A DNA stretch of 64,000 bases from Phlebopus portentosus (Eukaryota > Basidiomycota > Agaricomycetes > Boletales > Boletinellaceae). The notes under the pieces were generated by a model. That model had not been told where the DNA came from. It searched no databases and saw only the letters and a program-made list of their open reading frames with translations. The stretch lies in assembly GCA_037892935.1 (NCBI GenBank), contig JAYXKI010000004.1, positions 2,108,001 through 2,172,000 on the forward strand, in the 5' to 3' direction. The translations under genes and the position numbers were made by a program. Below, one piece after another: positions 12,271 through 21,592 of the stretch. Within the stretch, counting starts at the first letter, position 1, and each line of letters opens with the position of its first letter.

Positions 12271-12689
12271 GAGATCCTTAACACATGCCTGTGTAGCTGA
12301 ACATACCCAAGATAAGGAAATCTACACAAAAATCTGTCTTACATTACACAGAAAATTTGTGTAGAACAAGGTACATTAGGTACACAAATATATGCATTTC
12401 TGTGTAGATCACCTAACATAAATGTCTGTGTAGTTTCATCTAGCTGACATGGTGTTTGATTAGGTTTTGAGAGTTGATATACAAGAACTGGACTAGATTT
12501 GCATAATAAAACTATGTAAATCTACACAGATCTACATGGGCCAGTGCCAGTATTTGACGAGCTTAGATTCATTTTGAGATGTTGTCCTCTTTGTCTCTTG
12601 CCACCACTGTCATGCCACTCTTTTCACCCTCAGCACCTACAAATTATCTCCATCCCTGCTTTATCCTCCTCATTCATGACTGTTTTACA
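12271..12689. other. Subterminal region with ATCTACACA motifs
   Basis: Six or more copies of TGTGTAGA/TCTACACA in both orientations occur between 12290 and 12535. This may be a second set of subterminal sites. No gene is seen. Confidence 0.45.
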
Positions 12690-13463
12690 GCACTGTCACT
12701 GAGGCCATCATCACTGTTCCTGCTTACTTTAACAACTCATAATGTCAGGCAACACCAGTGTCATCTCTGGCCTCAACTTCTTCCGACTCATCAATGAACC
12801 CACAGTGGCTGCTATCATGTATGGTCTTGACAAGAAGCTCCAAGGCAAGTGCAATGTCCTCATTTTTGACCTTAGTAGAGGTACCTTTGATGTGTCACTC
12901 TTGACTATTGAGGAGGGTATCTTCGAAGTCAAGGTAACTGCTAGCAATAGTCACTTGGGTGATGAGAACTTTGACAATCATCTTGTAAACTACTTTAATC
13001 AGGAGTTCAAGTGCAAGAATAAGAAGGGTATGTAATTTAAGTTATTCCGATGGCGTATGATCATGGTATTGACACTGATTTTCTTAGATCTTTCATTGAA
13101 CCCTTATGCTCTTTACTGACTCCATACCGCTTGCAAGTGTGTGAAGCGTACACTGTCATCAGCAGTGCAGATGACATCAAAATTGATTCACTCTATGAGG
13201 GTATCAACTTTTACACCTCGATCACCCATGCACAATTTGAGGAGTTATGCCAAGATCTCTTCTGGTCTATGCTTGAGCCTGTTGAGAAGGTTCTCTGGGA
13301 CTCCAAGGTCGATAAGTCCAATGTACACGAGATGGTCCTTGTCGGAGATTCCACCCATATCCTCTGTATTGTTAAGCTCTTTTCTGACTCCTTTAATAGC
13401 AAGGCGCCATGCAGGTCTGGCAACCCAGATGAGGCTGTTGCGGACATCTACATGGTAACTTGA
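12690..13463 (+). pseudogene. Hsp70 fragment 1 (ATPase domain)
   Basis: This is a piece of a cytosolic Hsp70 chaperone gene. It begins at [14 protein letters not shown] and then shifts frame after QAT into [18 protein letters not shown]. It continues with [19 protein letters not shown] (canonical DLGGGTFDVS, phosphate loop glycine pair changed) and ends NKKGM-stop. After a gap it resumes with [20 protein letters not shown] and the [14 protein letters not shown] segment (canonical VGGSTRIPRI). The start and the linker are absent. The frameshift, stop and lost glycines make it non-functional. It sits inside element E, next to an RPB1 piece, so it is read as a captured gene fragment. Confidence 0.85.
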
Positions 13464-13487
13464 TAGGGAAATGTATTAATTTTTTGG

Positions 13488-14107
13488 CACATACTGTCAT
13501 CACCGGAGACCCAAATCTGGAACTGGACGAAGTTGCTGCACTGAAGAGCATCATCATGCCTCTCATGTACCAAGAAAGAGGTTAGTAGGAAGAGCATCTT
13601 GGTTGATGTGTGATTTAAAATTGTTTGACAGTGACTCTGTACAATATCGCGTACTTATAAGAGCTCGTGCAGAATGGATCGAGAGAATACCCTCAAGTGC
13701 AATATGTGATTCAAGATACCGGAAAGTGTATAGATCTTTGGTACAATAAGCATATGGACATCTTTCTTCAGTATCAATATAGTTACATCGTCTTCAACTG
13801 ACAGCCATCATTGCACAAGATGTCTATGGTGTGTCTCTAGGTCTGACTAGTGCCCTATTTGAGTGCATACCCAACCTATATGTTCATGTCTGAACTCTGA
13901 CCAATTTTATGCAGGCTTTCATCTCAATCTTTCCGTCACTCCTCTGTACAATGTTGGCTTCCATGGTGATGAATGAACATGCAGTATGTCGTATCGCTTC
14001 CACTTTGTGTTATTGTCTCTGATCTCTGTGTGGCATTCCTCAGAGCAAGGAGACTGGGGCCAAACTCAGTCAAATAGCATGAGTCTCCAGGCAGATCATT
14101 TTGCTCT
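13488..14107 (+). pseudogene. RPB1 fragment (RNA polymerase II largest subunit)
   Basis: Conceptual translation gives VITGDPNLELDEVAALKS, then across an intron (about 13582-13631) VTLYNIAYL, QNGSREYPQVQYVIQDTGKC, IDLWYNKHMDIFLQYQ and QPSLHKMSM. After a second intron (about 13830-13914) comes LNLSVTPLYNVGFHGDE. This is the region of the polymerase active centre, where the canonical motif is NADFDGDE(M); here two of the three metal-binding aspartates are changed. Stops stand where the family has arginine (FN-stop-QPSLHK) and tryptophan (SQIA-stop-V). Introns are still present, so the piece was captured from genomic DNA, not from mRNA. It is flanked on both sides by Hsp70 pieces. Confidence 0.85.
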
Positions 14108-14529
14108 AAGCGAACAAGATTATTGGCTGCTATCCTCAAGGGCAACACCTCGGAGAAGACCCAAGACCCCTTCTTGCTCGATATCGCTCCTCTGTCGCTT
14201 GGTATCAAGACCACTGGTAGTGTCATAACTGCATTTATTAAGCATAATATGACTGTCCCAATGAAGAAGTCAGAGATCTTCTTGACGTATGCCGACAATG
14301 ATTCAAGGAGCTGTGCCAGGATCTCTTCCATTCTATGCTTGAGCCTGTTGAGAAGATTATCTGGGACTCCAAGATAGACAATTCCAATGTACACAAGATC
14401 ATCCTCGTCAATGGTTCCACCTGTATACCCCGAATTGTCAAGTTCATGCCTGACTTCTTCAATGGCAAGGAGCTATGCAAGTCTATCAACCCAGATGAGG
14501 CTGTTGTGTACGGTGCCACCATCCTCTAA
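14108..14529 (+). pseudogene. Hsp70 fragment 2
   Basis: It starts in the substrate-binding domain ([48 protein letters not shown]). It then jumps backwards to a second copy of the ATPase-domain end ([55 protein letters not shown]). The second block repeats the segment already present in fragment 1 and is closer to the canonical sequence. The order is not that of a functional gene. Confidence 0.85.
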
Positions 14530-15182
14530 GCTTGCATGTATTTTGATAATTTCTAATCAAATATAATTATAAATTGGTCTGAAAGCGGAAAACAAAATTT
14601 CTAAATGTTGAGGCTGCAGAGCCTGTTAACAAAGCAGAGAGTAAATGTATGCAGGCCTACACATAGAGATGTAGGTCATGTATGCATATCTATATGTATG
14701 TACAACCTATTTCATCTAGACGGTCTATGCTAACCTAGTGCTGGTTATACATTTGCAATTTAATATGGATCTCGTGTAGATGATGTACAAAGCTAGTGTA
14801 GTCACAGGTTACATGACCTACCCAAATACACACCTCCTAAGAGTAAGAGCAACGGATGTGTACGCATCCGAGTTTTTGAAGACTTTCCCACAATCACATG
14901 ATAGAGTTAAATAACACCTTAAATATAGTACAGTACTTTCTGGTTATGCTGACCTTCTGAGCTTGCTTTGTTTACATCAGGCAGCTTTAGAAAGTGCTAT
15001 AATGATATAAATTTAGGTTCAATTTTATCAAGATTTGTTTGTTATCATTAGGACTTGTGAACATGAGGAGCATCAATCTTGTCTTTTTTTTTCGGTCTTA
15101 CCCTTTTGTTGCACGTGACAAAGTTGACTTTGCAACTCGCAACTCACACAAGTCACATCCCTCCTTCCCCATCCTCACCTCC
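14530..15182. other. AT-rich interval, no gene seen
   Basis: This lies inside element E between the Hsp70 and Argonaute pieces. It contains ATGTAGGTCATGTATGCATA-type words but no coding frame or known motif. Confidence 0.5.
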
Positions 15183-15518
15183 TTACTGCCCTCGACCGGC
15201 GACATCACCTTGCACATGCTTGACTTGCCAGTAGGCTGGCAGTTTCAGGCTCACACCCTTCGTTGATGCTGACCACAGGTATGAGATTTCATTGATGCCT
15301 TGCTGTAGGGTGTTGGGAGATAACTTCTTGTCCTTATGGAGGACGGTGTAGTGAACTGCACGAGTGATACCTTGCATGCCTGCATGAGCCTGCAAAGAGA
15401 AATTGTAGTCGTAAATGCTCATCATGCCCTGGTCTATGCTCATTCCCACCATAGAGCACAAGGTCTTGTCAGTCATCGTGATGTGCAGGATGCGTCTGAT
15501 GAACTTCAGTGACTTCAC
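15183..15518 (-). pseudogene. Argonaute PIWI C-terminal segment
   Basis: Minus-strand frame with IYDYNFSLQAHAGMQGITRA, VHYTVLHKDKKLSPNTLQQG and VSLKLPAYWQVKHV. These match the end of the PIWI domain, canonically F-Y-L-Q-S-H-x-G-x-Q-G-T-x-R-P-x-H-Y and then the V-x-x-P-x-Y-Y-A-D strand. It stops early at GDVAGRGQ, without the usual CxRxR tail. It is separated from the preceding PIWI piece by about 630 bp of unrelated sequence. Confidence 0.8.
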
Positions 15519-16145
15519 AGAGACTCAGGCATTTGCCAGAGATCGCTCTCGAGCTGTACGCAACAGTTTCATGATTCAGCAAGACAACAGACCAATAGCT
15601 ATTGAGTCTCACAAACGATGTACACATTTTCATATCCTTTCACTCTATCTCATGTATGATGTACCTACGTTTGATCAAGCTTTGGAGATCCAGCAGCTTA
15701 TGAACTGTGAGTCCTCAACCTTGCTGTCAAGTTGTTGTCTGGATCTTTACGCCTGCAAAAGCTCTGCTGTCTCTAAAGGAGTTCTGTGATGATCAAAGAG
15801 GAAAGGCTGAATCACCTAACAAATAGGAGATGCATGTATACCGTTGTCTCAGCCTCATCCATGACCAGCACGAAAAAAATGACAGACCTCCACCACATAT
15901 TGCCGCCGACCTAGCCTTCCAGCTTATATCCCATTTCTGCAGTGAAGTCCAGGCTGCCACAGTCCGATCACGAAGACTTCGAAGCTCAGAGTCAATGGGG
16001 CTGCCATGCAAACGTTTGCCGAACTAGCAACCACCACTGACAGTCGTCAACATCATCGACACTTGTTTGACGGGCAGCCTCGGGAATATGCAAGTTCCAG
16101 TGTTTTCGTACAGCAACTCAAGAAACTGTATAGGGACATTTCGAA
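15519..16145. other. Unidentified segment interrupting PIWI
   Basis: This splits the Argonaute PIWI domain. Plus-strand frames with a coding look occur (for example LMYDVPTFDQALEIQQLM near 15650 and VFVQQLKKLYRDISNLG near 16110). They may be exons of another captured gene, but I do not recognise it. Confidence 0.4.
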
Positions 16146-17321
16146 CTTAGGATCGTCTGCAGCTGGGGTAGAACCGAGTCTGATGACCTTTGCTACAAGT
16201 GATGTAAGTCAACTTTGGTTTATATTTCTTCAGTTCACCGAATGCTTCATTCAGCTGCTTGATCTCGGTGGCCATTACCCGCGTGTGCTGGCCGTCTGAA
16301 ATACTGGCACGGAATATAAGGATCTGTTCAGGGAACGAGCCCATGCTTTGACGGTAGTTCTTTAAGCATTCCAGAATCATACCACGTAAGTTTTCAACTG
16401 TCTATGAATAGCTGCATCAGGCGCCTGCATAATAGCATAAAAACGAGAGCTCACCTCTTCTTTTACTCCCTGAAGGGAGACACTTGTATGGCACTGGGGT
16501 GAAGTTCACGTTGCACAACACCACGACCGCTGCGATACCAGGCGCGCCCTTGACCACATTCCCACCTGGCTTAATCACATTGAACCTGACCACCATCATG
16601 TTTGCCAGCCGTTTCAGAGAAGCAGGCTCCAGCCGATGGTTGACCCCACCGAGCTTTGTGTTAACCTTGAGCACGAGATTCGGCAGATACTGATCGTGGC
16701 CCTCCTTGTCGGGCATGTTCTCGATGAGGCCAATCATGGACTGGAAGTCCTGGCCGACATCAAAGTACCAGTGGAGTCCTGTATAGATGTGCTTATTTTC
16801 ATTTGACATGAGGGCAAGAACCATTTGGGGCCTGCCTGGCAGCGATTCGAACAACCTTGATACTTTGTCCACATCCTCATCACGGTATGGATCCTCTCGA
16901 CTCAGATGGCAGAGCTGCAGGACCTGCATGATGAAGTCCGAGTTGACATTCATTCCACATGCGTGACATTTTCCGATCAGAGCCTTCACTGCCTCGTGCA
17001 CCTGCACCTCGAGCGAGCTGTCAGACTCTTCTATATTCCCATCCTTTAAGACCACAACTGCAAGGTGTTTAAGCTCTGCAAGCCTCACAAACTGAATGCC
17101 ACGTGCCGTCCAAGATCCATTGACAATTTGTGCACAGCCCGAAGGATAAATCACCAACGGTGCAGGGAGAACACGAGCCGCGACAACAGCCATATTTGTC
17201 AGGATTTTGATTCTGAAGCTGGCCATCAGAGGTGTGCCCTCCTCAAAGCCTAGGAGACGGAGACCCTTGATAGTGATTGTCTGTGCATGACCGGCTGGCG
17301 TCTTGTTGTTTGCAGCACACA
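16146..17321 (-). pseudogene. Argonaute fragment: PAZ end, linker 2, MID, PIWI
   Basis: Minus-strand Argonaute exons: CAANNKTPAGHAQTITIKGL (linker 2), a MID domain with LALMSNENKHIYTGLHWYFD, and then YLPNLVLKVNTKLGGVNHRL, the hallmark entry to PIWI. After an intron at 16398-16454 (57 bp, frame kept) comes GMILECLKNYRQSMGSFPEQ, LIFRASISDGQ and KLTYITCSKGHQTRFYP. Two of the slicer aspartates are missing: RFNVIKPG stands where GADVxHP is expected, and FRAS where YRDG is expected. The upstream end is cut by element A at 17321. It is read as a captured, catalytically dead fragment within element E. Confidence 0.88.
17317..17321. other. TSD of element A, left
   Basis: ACACA, repeated at 30024-30028 immediately after the 3' LTR. 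Confidence 0.9.
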
Positions 17322-17345
17322 TGTTACGAAAATTGTGGATATACA

Positions 17346-18329
17346 ATGCGGCGTGGTATCAGACGCTTTACACACCGAATTATGCAGCCCAATCCAGAGC
17401 ATTTCGAAAGGCTTCAAGGACAGAATAGTGGAGACGATTCTCACCCACTAGTACAGCAAGGGCCTGGGGAGGTCGCTGTGGAATATATTCAAGAGGAACC
17501 CGATCGACGATATTACGAGGACGAACGCGACGAAAGGGAGGACCCATACGATTTACAGCAAGGACTAGCTGGAATGCATATTGGGCATACTCCTCCACCC
17601 GAGCGAAGCTACGTGGACATGGAAGAACGGAACATCGCAAGATACGTGGAACTCCTGCAGAAAAGACGATATCGACATAGTGCAACCAGACGCTTTGTTC
17701 ATGAAAGCCTGGTCTGTACAAACTGCTATTTGGCATACCAAAGGAGTTGGGTTCTTTCGGAGTGGCTCCTCAAGAACTTCGTGGAGCGCTTAGTAACTAG
17801 GGAAGGAGCCGATGTCAAGATTCGGCATAAACCCGGACCCTCAGAACGAACGTTTGACCAACCATTACCGAACCGCGGAATGAGCGCATACGACCACGAG
17901 GTATCTGTATGGCTCGGCGATAGGGATATCTATGCACTAAAGGTTGGCGTGAGAGCTTGGATCAATCAGCATCGTCACCAGACCTTGTGTCGAAACACTG
18001 CAGTGGAAGTCGATTGGCCGATCTATTACAGGGCGCCATCGGACGTCGAAAGTCTTATCGAAGAAGCAACGGATCGAATGCTAGAAGCATGGGAACGATC
18101 GGAAGAAGGGGTTATTACAGTCGACGAATGGCGCGGGACGAATCACCTGGGAAGAAGATACAGGTTAACGTCGGGTACCGGACTACAATTCTCCGACATC
18201 GATATCGCGGCTAGGCACAGAAGGGTGTCTGCTAAATTTACACAGCCGCCGAGGTTAATCTCCGATGATCGGCAGGGGTTGCCGATCCCAAATCCCGAGA
18301 TAACGGTCAGCCCCATGATGGAAGACTAA
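17346..18329 (+). CDS. LTR-encoded protein (U3 ORF), element A 5' copy
   Basis: A 327-aa frame starting 24 bp inside the LTR (ATG at 17346). It has an acidic N-terminal part (YIQEEPDRRYYEDERDERED), then a CTNCYLAYQRSW block (C124, C127, W135) that could be half of a metal site. Next come YDHEVSVWLGDRDIYALKVG and VEVDWPIYYRAPSDVESLIE, and a charged helical stretch ending in EEGVITVDEWRG. I recognise no known domain. It is open in all four LTR copies of A and B although they differ by several amino-acid changes. Motifs recur with the same spacing in the unrelated LTR H. As U3 it is upstream of the LTR promoter, so in the 5' copy it would need another promoter. Confidence 0.75.
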   Translation: MRRGIRRFTHRIMQPNPEHFERLQGQNSGDDSHPLVQQGPGEVAVEYIQEEPDRRYYEDERDEREDPYDLQQGLAGMHIGHTPPPERSYVDMEERNIARYVELLQKRRYRHSATRRFVHESLVCTNCYLAYQRSWVLSEWLLKNFVERLVTREGADVKIRHKPGPSERTFDQPLPNRGMSAYDHEVSVWLGDRDIYALKVGVRAWINQHRHQTLCRNTAVEVDWPIYYRAPSDVESLIEEATDRMLEAWERSEEGVITVDEWRGTNHLGRRYRLTSGTGLQFSDIDIAARHRRVSAKFTQPPRLISDDRQGLPIPNPEITVSPMMED

Positions 18330-18633
18330 CGGCAGAAGCTCGGCCGGAGTAACGGAGCGCCGGCGAAGCGAGATCGCGGCACATGAAAGAAGTCTCTCGT
18401 GGGAGGATTGGCGTTAAGGATTAACATGTGATAGGAATGGAGATCGATAGAAGCCTGGGGAAAGCTTCTTCGGAATGGAAGGAAATTAGGGCCTGCCTAA
18501 TAGGGAAGGAAGTAGTCGGTGGTGCAACCAGGAGTTTCGGTAGCACCACCAGAGTTGTCAGTGGTACTACAGACTCAAGAGAGTAGTAGTGACACCAGCT
18601 GAAACACATTGTCCTAACCAATAGCGAGGCATG

Positions 18634-18700
18634 GTCGGTAGTATTTGGTAGTCGGTAGTATTCAGTAGAAACTTTATTTAAGGCGCCAGCTGAGCGGGGT
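18634..18700 (+). promoter_or_regulatory. LTR promoter, element A
   Basis: Three GGTAGT repeats (TCGGTAGTATT twice) lie at 18634-18667. TTTATTTAAG, a TATA-like box, follows at 18673-18682. The same arrangement occurs in every A/B LTR. The transcription start is probably 25-60 bp downstream, dividing U3 (with the ORF) from R/U5. Confidence 0.6.
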
Positions 18701-19063
18701 GTTGTCCCTCAGCAAAATTATTTTGTACTTTCAATCATAACTGTACCCCTTTGATTGAACCTCTGCTCTACTGCTGGGTCAAGCTTGAGCCTATAGCTCG
18801 CTTCTTAGTAGTACATCTAACCTTTGCTACTCTACTCTCCAATTATACATTGTCAGAAGGAGGAAGCAGGGACTTGTTCCGGTACGCTCGGACTAACCAC
18901 CTCGTCCGAAAATACTGGTCCTAACATTATAATTTTGCTCCAATCCTGGGATAATCAATCTTGCTGTTTCCTAGTGCAATACCCACTATCGATCAGTAAG
19001 TATTGCTCTGCCCTGGGAGGGTTTCGCCTGTGCCTGTTAATACAATTAGCTGATCACCGATAA

Positions 19064-19981
19064 GCGTATCGTCAACGGCTAAAGCAGGCTTACACACTCC
19101 ATCGGAGTTTTGTTAGAGCGCTCCATACATTCGAAGAAGAAGTCAATTCGGCGTTTCGCACGATAAACTTCTATCGAGGTAAGAAGCACTCAAACACCCC
19201 TATCCTAGAACCCTACCGGTCGGTTATACTATCCGCCCTGGAGCTTCGAATCAACGCCGAAAGACACGAAAGAGTTGGAAGGAAGTTCTTGCTTGTACAC
19301 GCGGACAACCTATTGAACGGACACAGTTTTAATTGGGAAGCACTCAGAGGTCCAACGCCGGTGGAAGAAGAACTACTCGCTCTGTGTCAGGAATATAAAG
19401 CGTTCGAATACACCCTACTCGAACATTCTCATTTCCTCCATCAAGTCCTTTTACAAGTTTATCAAGGCAACTATACTACTGCGAAACAACTATGTCACCG
19501 ATGGAACTGTGGCAAGTTGGTTGGTCTAGTCTCTGGTTTACACTCTGCATCGTCTGGTTTTCTTCCATGGTATACGTCATTGCTCAACAACTCCGAGGTC
19601 GAATCAGCCTTCTTCGAGGCTTTGGAACGCTATGGACGTGGGTGGAACGGCAAGACAACGAAAGAAGTTCCCCATTCCGTCGTGCCGGTCAGAGATTTCT
19701 ACTCCAAACTCAACGACTGGCAGTTCCTCAACCCGGACCTGGAGAACGTATGGAATCCGCTCTGGCACGCATCAGCGAACGACTCGACAGTCTACACGGA
19801 CGCTTGGACCGAATGGTCAGTGCTGACGGGCAACCCAACCAAGTTGTCTCCGCCCTGCGACACGCCGTCGTCGACCTCGACAATCGACTTACTAGCGTTG
19901 ATCAGTCCCTCAGAACTCTCACAACTACTGTCGCTCGACTCTATGACATGGGCTCTCAATACTCCGAGAACCTTACCATAG
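19064..19981 (+). CDS. ORF1 upstream of gag, element A, unknown
   Basis: A 305-codon open frame without a usable ATG. The first part looks coding (YTLHRSFVRALHTFEEEVNS, EEELLALCQEYKAFEYTLLE, HFLHQVLLQVYQGNYTTAKQ). After 19492 it overlaps ORF2 in another frame, and its composition becomes serine/threonine/proline-rich, like a shadow. It may be a separate exon spliced to an upstream start, or the N-terminal part of ORF2 reached by a frameshift. The same open frame exists in element B (33240-34157). I recognise no domain. Confidence 0.4.
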   Translation, partial: AYRQRLKQAYTLHRSFVRALHTFEEEVNSAFRTINFYRGKKHSNTPILEPYRSVILSALELRINAERHERVGRKFLLVHADNLLNGHSFNWEALRGPTPVEEELLALCQEYKAFEYTLLEHSHFLHQVLLQVYQGNYTTAKQLCHRWNCGKLVGLVSGLHSASSGFLPWYTSLLNNSEVESAFFEALERYGRGWNGKTTKEVPHSVVPVRDFYSKLNDWQFLNPDLENVWNPLWHASANDSTVYTDAWTEWSVLTGNPTKLSPPCDTPSSTSTIDLLALISPSELSQLLSLDSMTWALNTPRTLP

Positions 19982-21399
19982 AAGGACAGACACTGGGGGA
20001 GTTTCTGGCGCATATTCAGGGACATGTCGGGGATGCGATTGCCGAGGCAGTCATCACCAACCTCAGGCGAGAAGGCGAACAGCGAGACGTTCGAATCAAC
20101 TACGCGTTTGGTATTCTTCAGGCTCGTATTCTGGGAGCGGTAACAATGGCCATTCAGGGCAGTCAGTCAGCCCTTGCTCAACAAGTGGTCAACTCCCAGC
20201 AAGAGATTATTCGGCTTACTGGTGCGGACTTCCTGCAGTTACACACGCAGGCTAGCTACCTGGTCGAACAGGTTGAGGCTATTCGAGCCCGGATCAGCAA
20301 TGCCGAGGAAGAACTCGCGGCCCAGTACTCGATCACGGAAGGCATTCGTCGGATCCAACAAACGATTAGGCTTCGTCAATCCTACCTGACGCAGCGAGCT
20401 AGGCGAGGAGGGGCAAGGTTGAGCCCTGACTCCCCGCTGCAAGGTAGAGGCCTAGGTCTAGCCAGCCGCTTCGAAAGCGTGAGCTCGGACTCCAACGACG
20501 ACCAGATGCCCTACCTGATCCCAGCAAGTGAACGCTTTGTGGATCAGATGGTTGAGATTATTTGCCAGAGCAGGGAACCAGGAGGAACGGACACTCGAAC
20601 AGGACAACCATCGTCGCAGTTGCGACAGCAGGCAGTAGAAGTTGGAAGGAACTATGTCGCTGAGGTAGTTGCGGAAGGAGGGCTGGTAGCGCCTACTGCG
20701 CTCGCCCAAGAGGAACAGGAAGTCGAAGGAAGCATCGAAGTTGAAGAAGATCTCCCGGACTACGTCTCCACAGAAACGCAACCCGGAAGCCTGGACCAGC
20801 AAGCAGAAGAACTGCTGAGGGAGGTGATTCCCGAGTCATCACAGCCCTGGCCATCCAATGACGGATGGGGGCTGCCTCCCGATGCTGGGGAAGCATGGGA
20901 GGCGGACAACACGGCGGAAACTGGTCATGGCACAGGAATCCGGGAGCTCATGTGGAATGAGCAGGGAGAACTCGTCGAGGGAGCAATTCAACAGCTGGGA
21001 TGGAATGGCCACTACGTCGAAAGGAACCACATTCAATACCCGCACCAGGACTCGCCACCAGGATCGCCTACTCCAAGTGCTCTTGAGCTTGAGGAGAGAG
21101 AAGCAAGGCTCCAGGCGGTCAGTGAGTACTCCCCAGACTCTGATTATATCTATGATCCTATCATTCGTCCTAACAGCTGCCCTATACCATCGGACTTTCT
21201 CGACATACGAGAGGGACCACCGAGGCAGGGGGTAGCGAACATGGCGATGGTAGTTTGGGTGCGAGGTAACAATGTAGAAGAGCCAACCAGCGAGGATCAA
21301 GAGTACTTCGATGCCAACGACGAATGGGAGACAGAAGAGGAAAGCGAGGAACACGAAAGCGGCGAGGAACGATACGAAGCTCGGGAAGAAAGGAGATAG
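19492..21399 (+). CDS. ORF2 upstream of gag: membrane-anchored coiled-coil protein, element A
   Basis: A 635-aa protein; a second ATG at 19501 has the better context (ccgATGg). Residues about 10-32 are hydrophobic (SSLWFTLCIVWFSSMVYVIA) and are followed by basic residues, as in a signal anchor. Residues about 85-330 form heptad-rich coiled coils (ERMESALARISERLDSLHGR, DLDNRLTSVDQSLRTLTTTV, VEQVEAIRARISNAEEELAA). The C-terminal 300 residues are acidic and low-complexity, ending EEESEEHESGEERYEAREER. It lies 193 bp upstream of gag on the same strand. Extra genes in Gypsy elements usually follow pol, so this position is unusual. A structural or envelope-like role is only a guess; it has no receptor-binding or fusion motif I can identify. 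Confidence 0.75.
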   Translation: MSPMELWQVGWSSLWFTLCIVWFSSMVYVIAQQLRGRISLLRGFGTLWTWVERQDNERSSPFRRAGQRFLLQTQRLAVPQPGPGERMESALARISERLDSLHGRLDRMVSADGQPNQVVSALRHAVVDLDNRLTSVDQSLRTLTTTVARLYDMGSQYSENLTIEGQTLGEFLAHIQGHVGDAIAEAVITNLRREGEQRDVRINYAFGILQARILGAVTMAIQGSQSALAQQVVNSQQEIIRLTGADFLQLHTQASYLVEQVEAIRARISNAEEELAAQYSITEGIRRIQQTIRLRQSYLTQRARRGGARLSPDSPLQGRGLGLASRFESVSSDSNDDQMPYLIPASERFVDQMVEIICQSREPGGTDTRTGQPSSQLRQQAVEVGRNYVAEVVAEGGLVAPTALAQEEQEVEGSIEVEEDLPDYVSTETQPGSLDQQAEELLREVIPESSQPWPSNDGWGLPPDAGEAWEADNTAETGHGTGIRELMWNEQGELVEGAIQQLGWNGHYVERNHIQYPHQDSPPGSPTPSALELEEREARLQAVSEYSPDSDYIYDPIIRPNSCPIPSDFLDIREGPPRQGVANMAMVVWVRGNNVEEPTSEDQEYFDANDEWETEEESEEHESGEERYEAREERR

Positions 21400-21592
21400 G
21401 CCCTGGGTTAGAGCTGAGAGCTTGCCAGGAGGAAGAAAGATGCCCAAGAACCGACCGGGGAGGAAGGGTAAGGTGGCTAGTTGGAAAGCGGAGGTGGTAC
21501 TCGCTGGATAACTTAGCTACTAAACCATGTATTATTGTAATGCGCTGAATGAAGGTGATACTCATAAAAATGTTGAATTCGTCTAGGTCATT

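Larger units (their letters stand above)
17322..18926 (+). repeat. Element A 5' LTR
   Basis: 1605 bp, TGTTACGAAAATTG...CTGGTCCTAACA. It is present four times in near-identical form (also 28419-30023, 31498-33102, 42550-44154). It contains a long ORF, and an inverted repeat GGTGGTGC...GCACCACC around 18512-18549 just before the promoter. It is long for a Ty3/Gypsy LTR because of the ORF. Confidence 0.95.

Noticed and set aside
14852..14868. Recurring GGATGTGTACGCATCC-like near-palindrome (also near 45164 and 53168)
   Set aside because: Too short and too few copies to separate from chance or shared repeat ancestry.
18927..18960. tRNA primer-binding site after the 5' LTR of A
   Set aside because: The first bases (TTATAATTTTGCTCC) do not begin with TGG and match no tRNA 3' end that I can recall; self-priming is possible but not shown.
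19492..21399. Calling ORF2 an envelope protein
   Set aside because: Only one hydrophobic segment, at the N-terminus, with no fusion peptide, no furin-type site and no C-terminal anchor; position before gag is also wrong for env.
20839..21447. Antisense 202-aa frame with a hydrophobic N-terminus, present in both A and B (also 35012-35623)
   Set aside because: It is opposite the acidic Glu/Asp-rich tail of ORF2. The reverse complement of such codons gives Phe/Leu/Ser-rich reading automatically. No independent support.
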